Source: Candidatus Moraniibacteriota bacterium (GTDB lineage Bacteria; Patescibacteriota; Minisyncoccia; Moranbacterales; UBA1568). Taken from it: 39,148 nucleotides of DNA. The notes below the pieces were generated by a model. It ran no database searches and was not told the origin of the DNA. It saw nothing but the letters and a program-made list of their open reading frames with translations. Shown here piece after piece: positions 39,047 to 39,148 of this stretch (within the stretch, counting starts at the first letter, position 1; each line of letters begins with the position of its first letter). The translations under genes and the position numbers were made by a program. Where the stretch lies: NCBI GenBank assembly GCA_013334575.1, contig JAAXXG010000009.1, positions 1-39,148 of the forward strand, written 5' to 3'.

Positions 39047-39148
39047 TACTTTGTGACATTTATTGTGCTCGATATGAGTATTTTTTACTTTTTTTATAGC
39101 AATATAGCGTATACTAGTCACACATTATTGACACACCGTCAAAATGTT

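Overview
The window looks like a chromosomal segment of a Candidate Phyla Radiation (Patescibacteria) bacterium. The reasons are a MurE-type ligase without its N-terminal domain, a DUF3048 lipoprotein, TrmB-type regulators, compact gene packing, many GTCAT...ATGAC inverted-repeat elements and a CPR-style Cas12a locus. TGA is used as an ordinary stop (pncB, cas1), so the Gly-UGA codes of Gracilibacteria/Absconditabacteria do not apply. I cannot place the lineage more precisely from sequence alone.

Layout. 1-2.5 kb: the 3' part of a kinase-like/beta-propeller gene followed by nicotinate phosphoribosyltransferase (pncB). 2.5-6.3 kb (minus): a 2H phosphoesterase, a UvrD/PcrA helicase and an unknown protein. 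6.4-6.8 kb: a DUF212 membrane phosphatase-like protein. 7.0-8.0 kb (minus): three small unknown genes, including a 57-aa membrane protein absent from the ORF track. 8.1-15.9 kb: a complete type V-A CRISPR-Cas locus, all on the minus strand, in the order cas12a-cas4-cas1-cas2-leader-array (31 repeats, 30 spacers). 16.1-18.3 kb (minus): a frameshifted RelA/SpoT-type HD hydrolase and two unknown genes. 18.4-22.5 kb (minus): murE, a GIY-YIG protein embedded in repeats, femX-like and ruvA. 23.0 kb: rpsT. 23.5-26.9 kb (minus): a candidate RiPP cluster made of a radical SAM/SPASM enzyme, a 52-aa candidate precursor, a methyltransferase and a B12-type radical SAM enzyme. A TrmB-type regulator diverges from it at 27.2 kb. 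28.1-33.0 kb (minus): holA, a DUF3048 lipoprotein and polA. 33.1-37.9 kb (plus): a structured leader with an unknown helical protein, then a 1084-aa protein ending in a GNAT-like domain. 38.1-39.0 kb (minus): a second TrmB-type regulator.

Two systems stand out. In the Cas12a locus, the effector keeps a four-cysteine zinc-ribbon signature in its Nuc region and appears to lack the histidine used for pre-crRNA cleavage, while the repeats keep the canonical Cas12a stem. The leader carries a large inverted repeat beside the first repeat. The second system is the radical SAM peptide cluster: its candidate precursor gene has a strong Shine-Dalgarno and is followed by an intrinsic terminator before the methyltransferase gene, as expected when the substrate is made in excess of its enzymes. 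I do not recognise this precursor family.

Many promoters share an extended -10 of the form TGnTATACT, and most operons end in clear intrinsic terminators. No tRNA or rRNA gene was seen.
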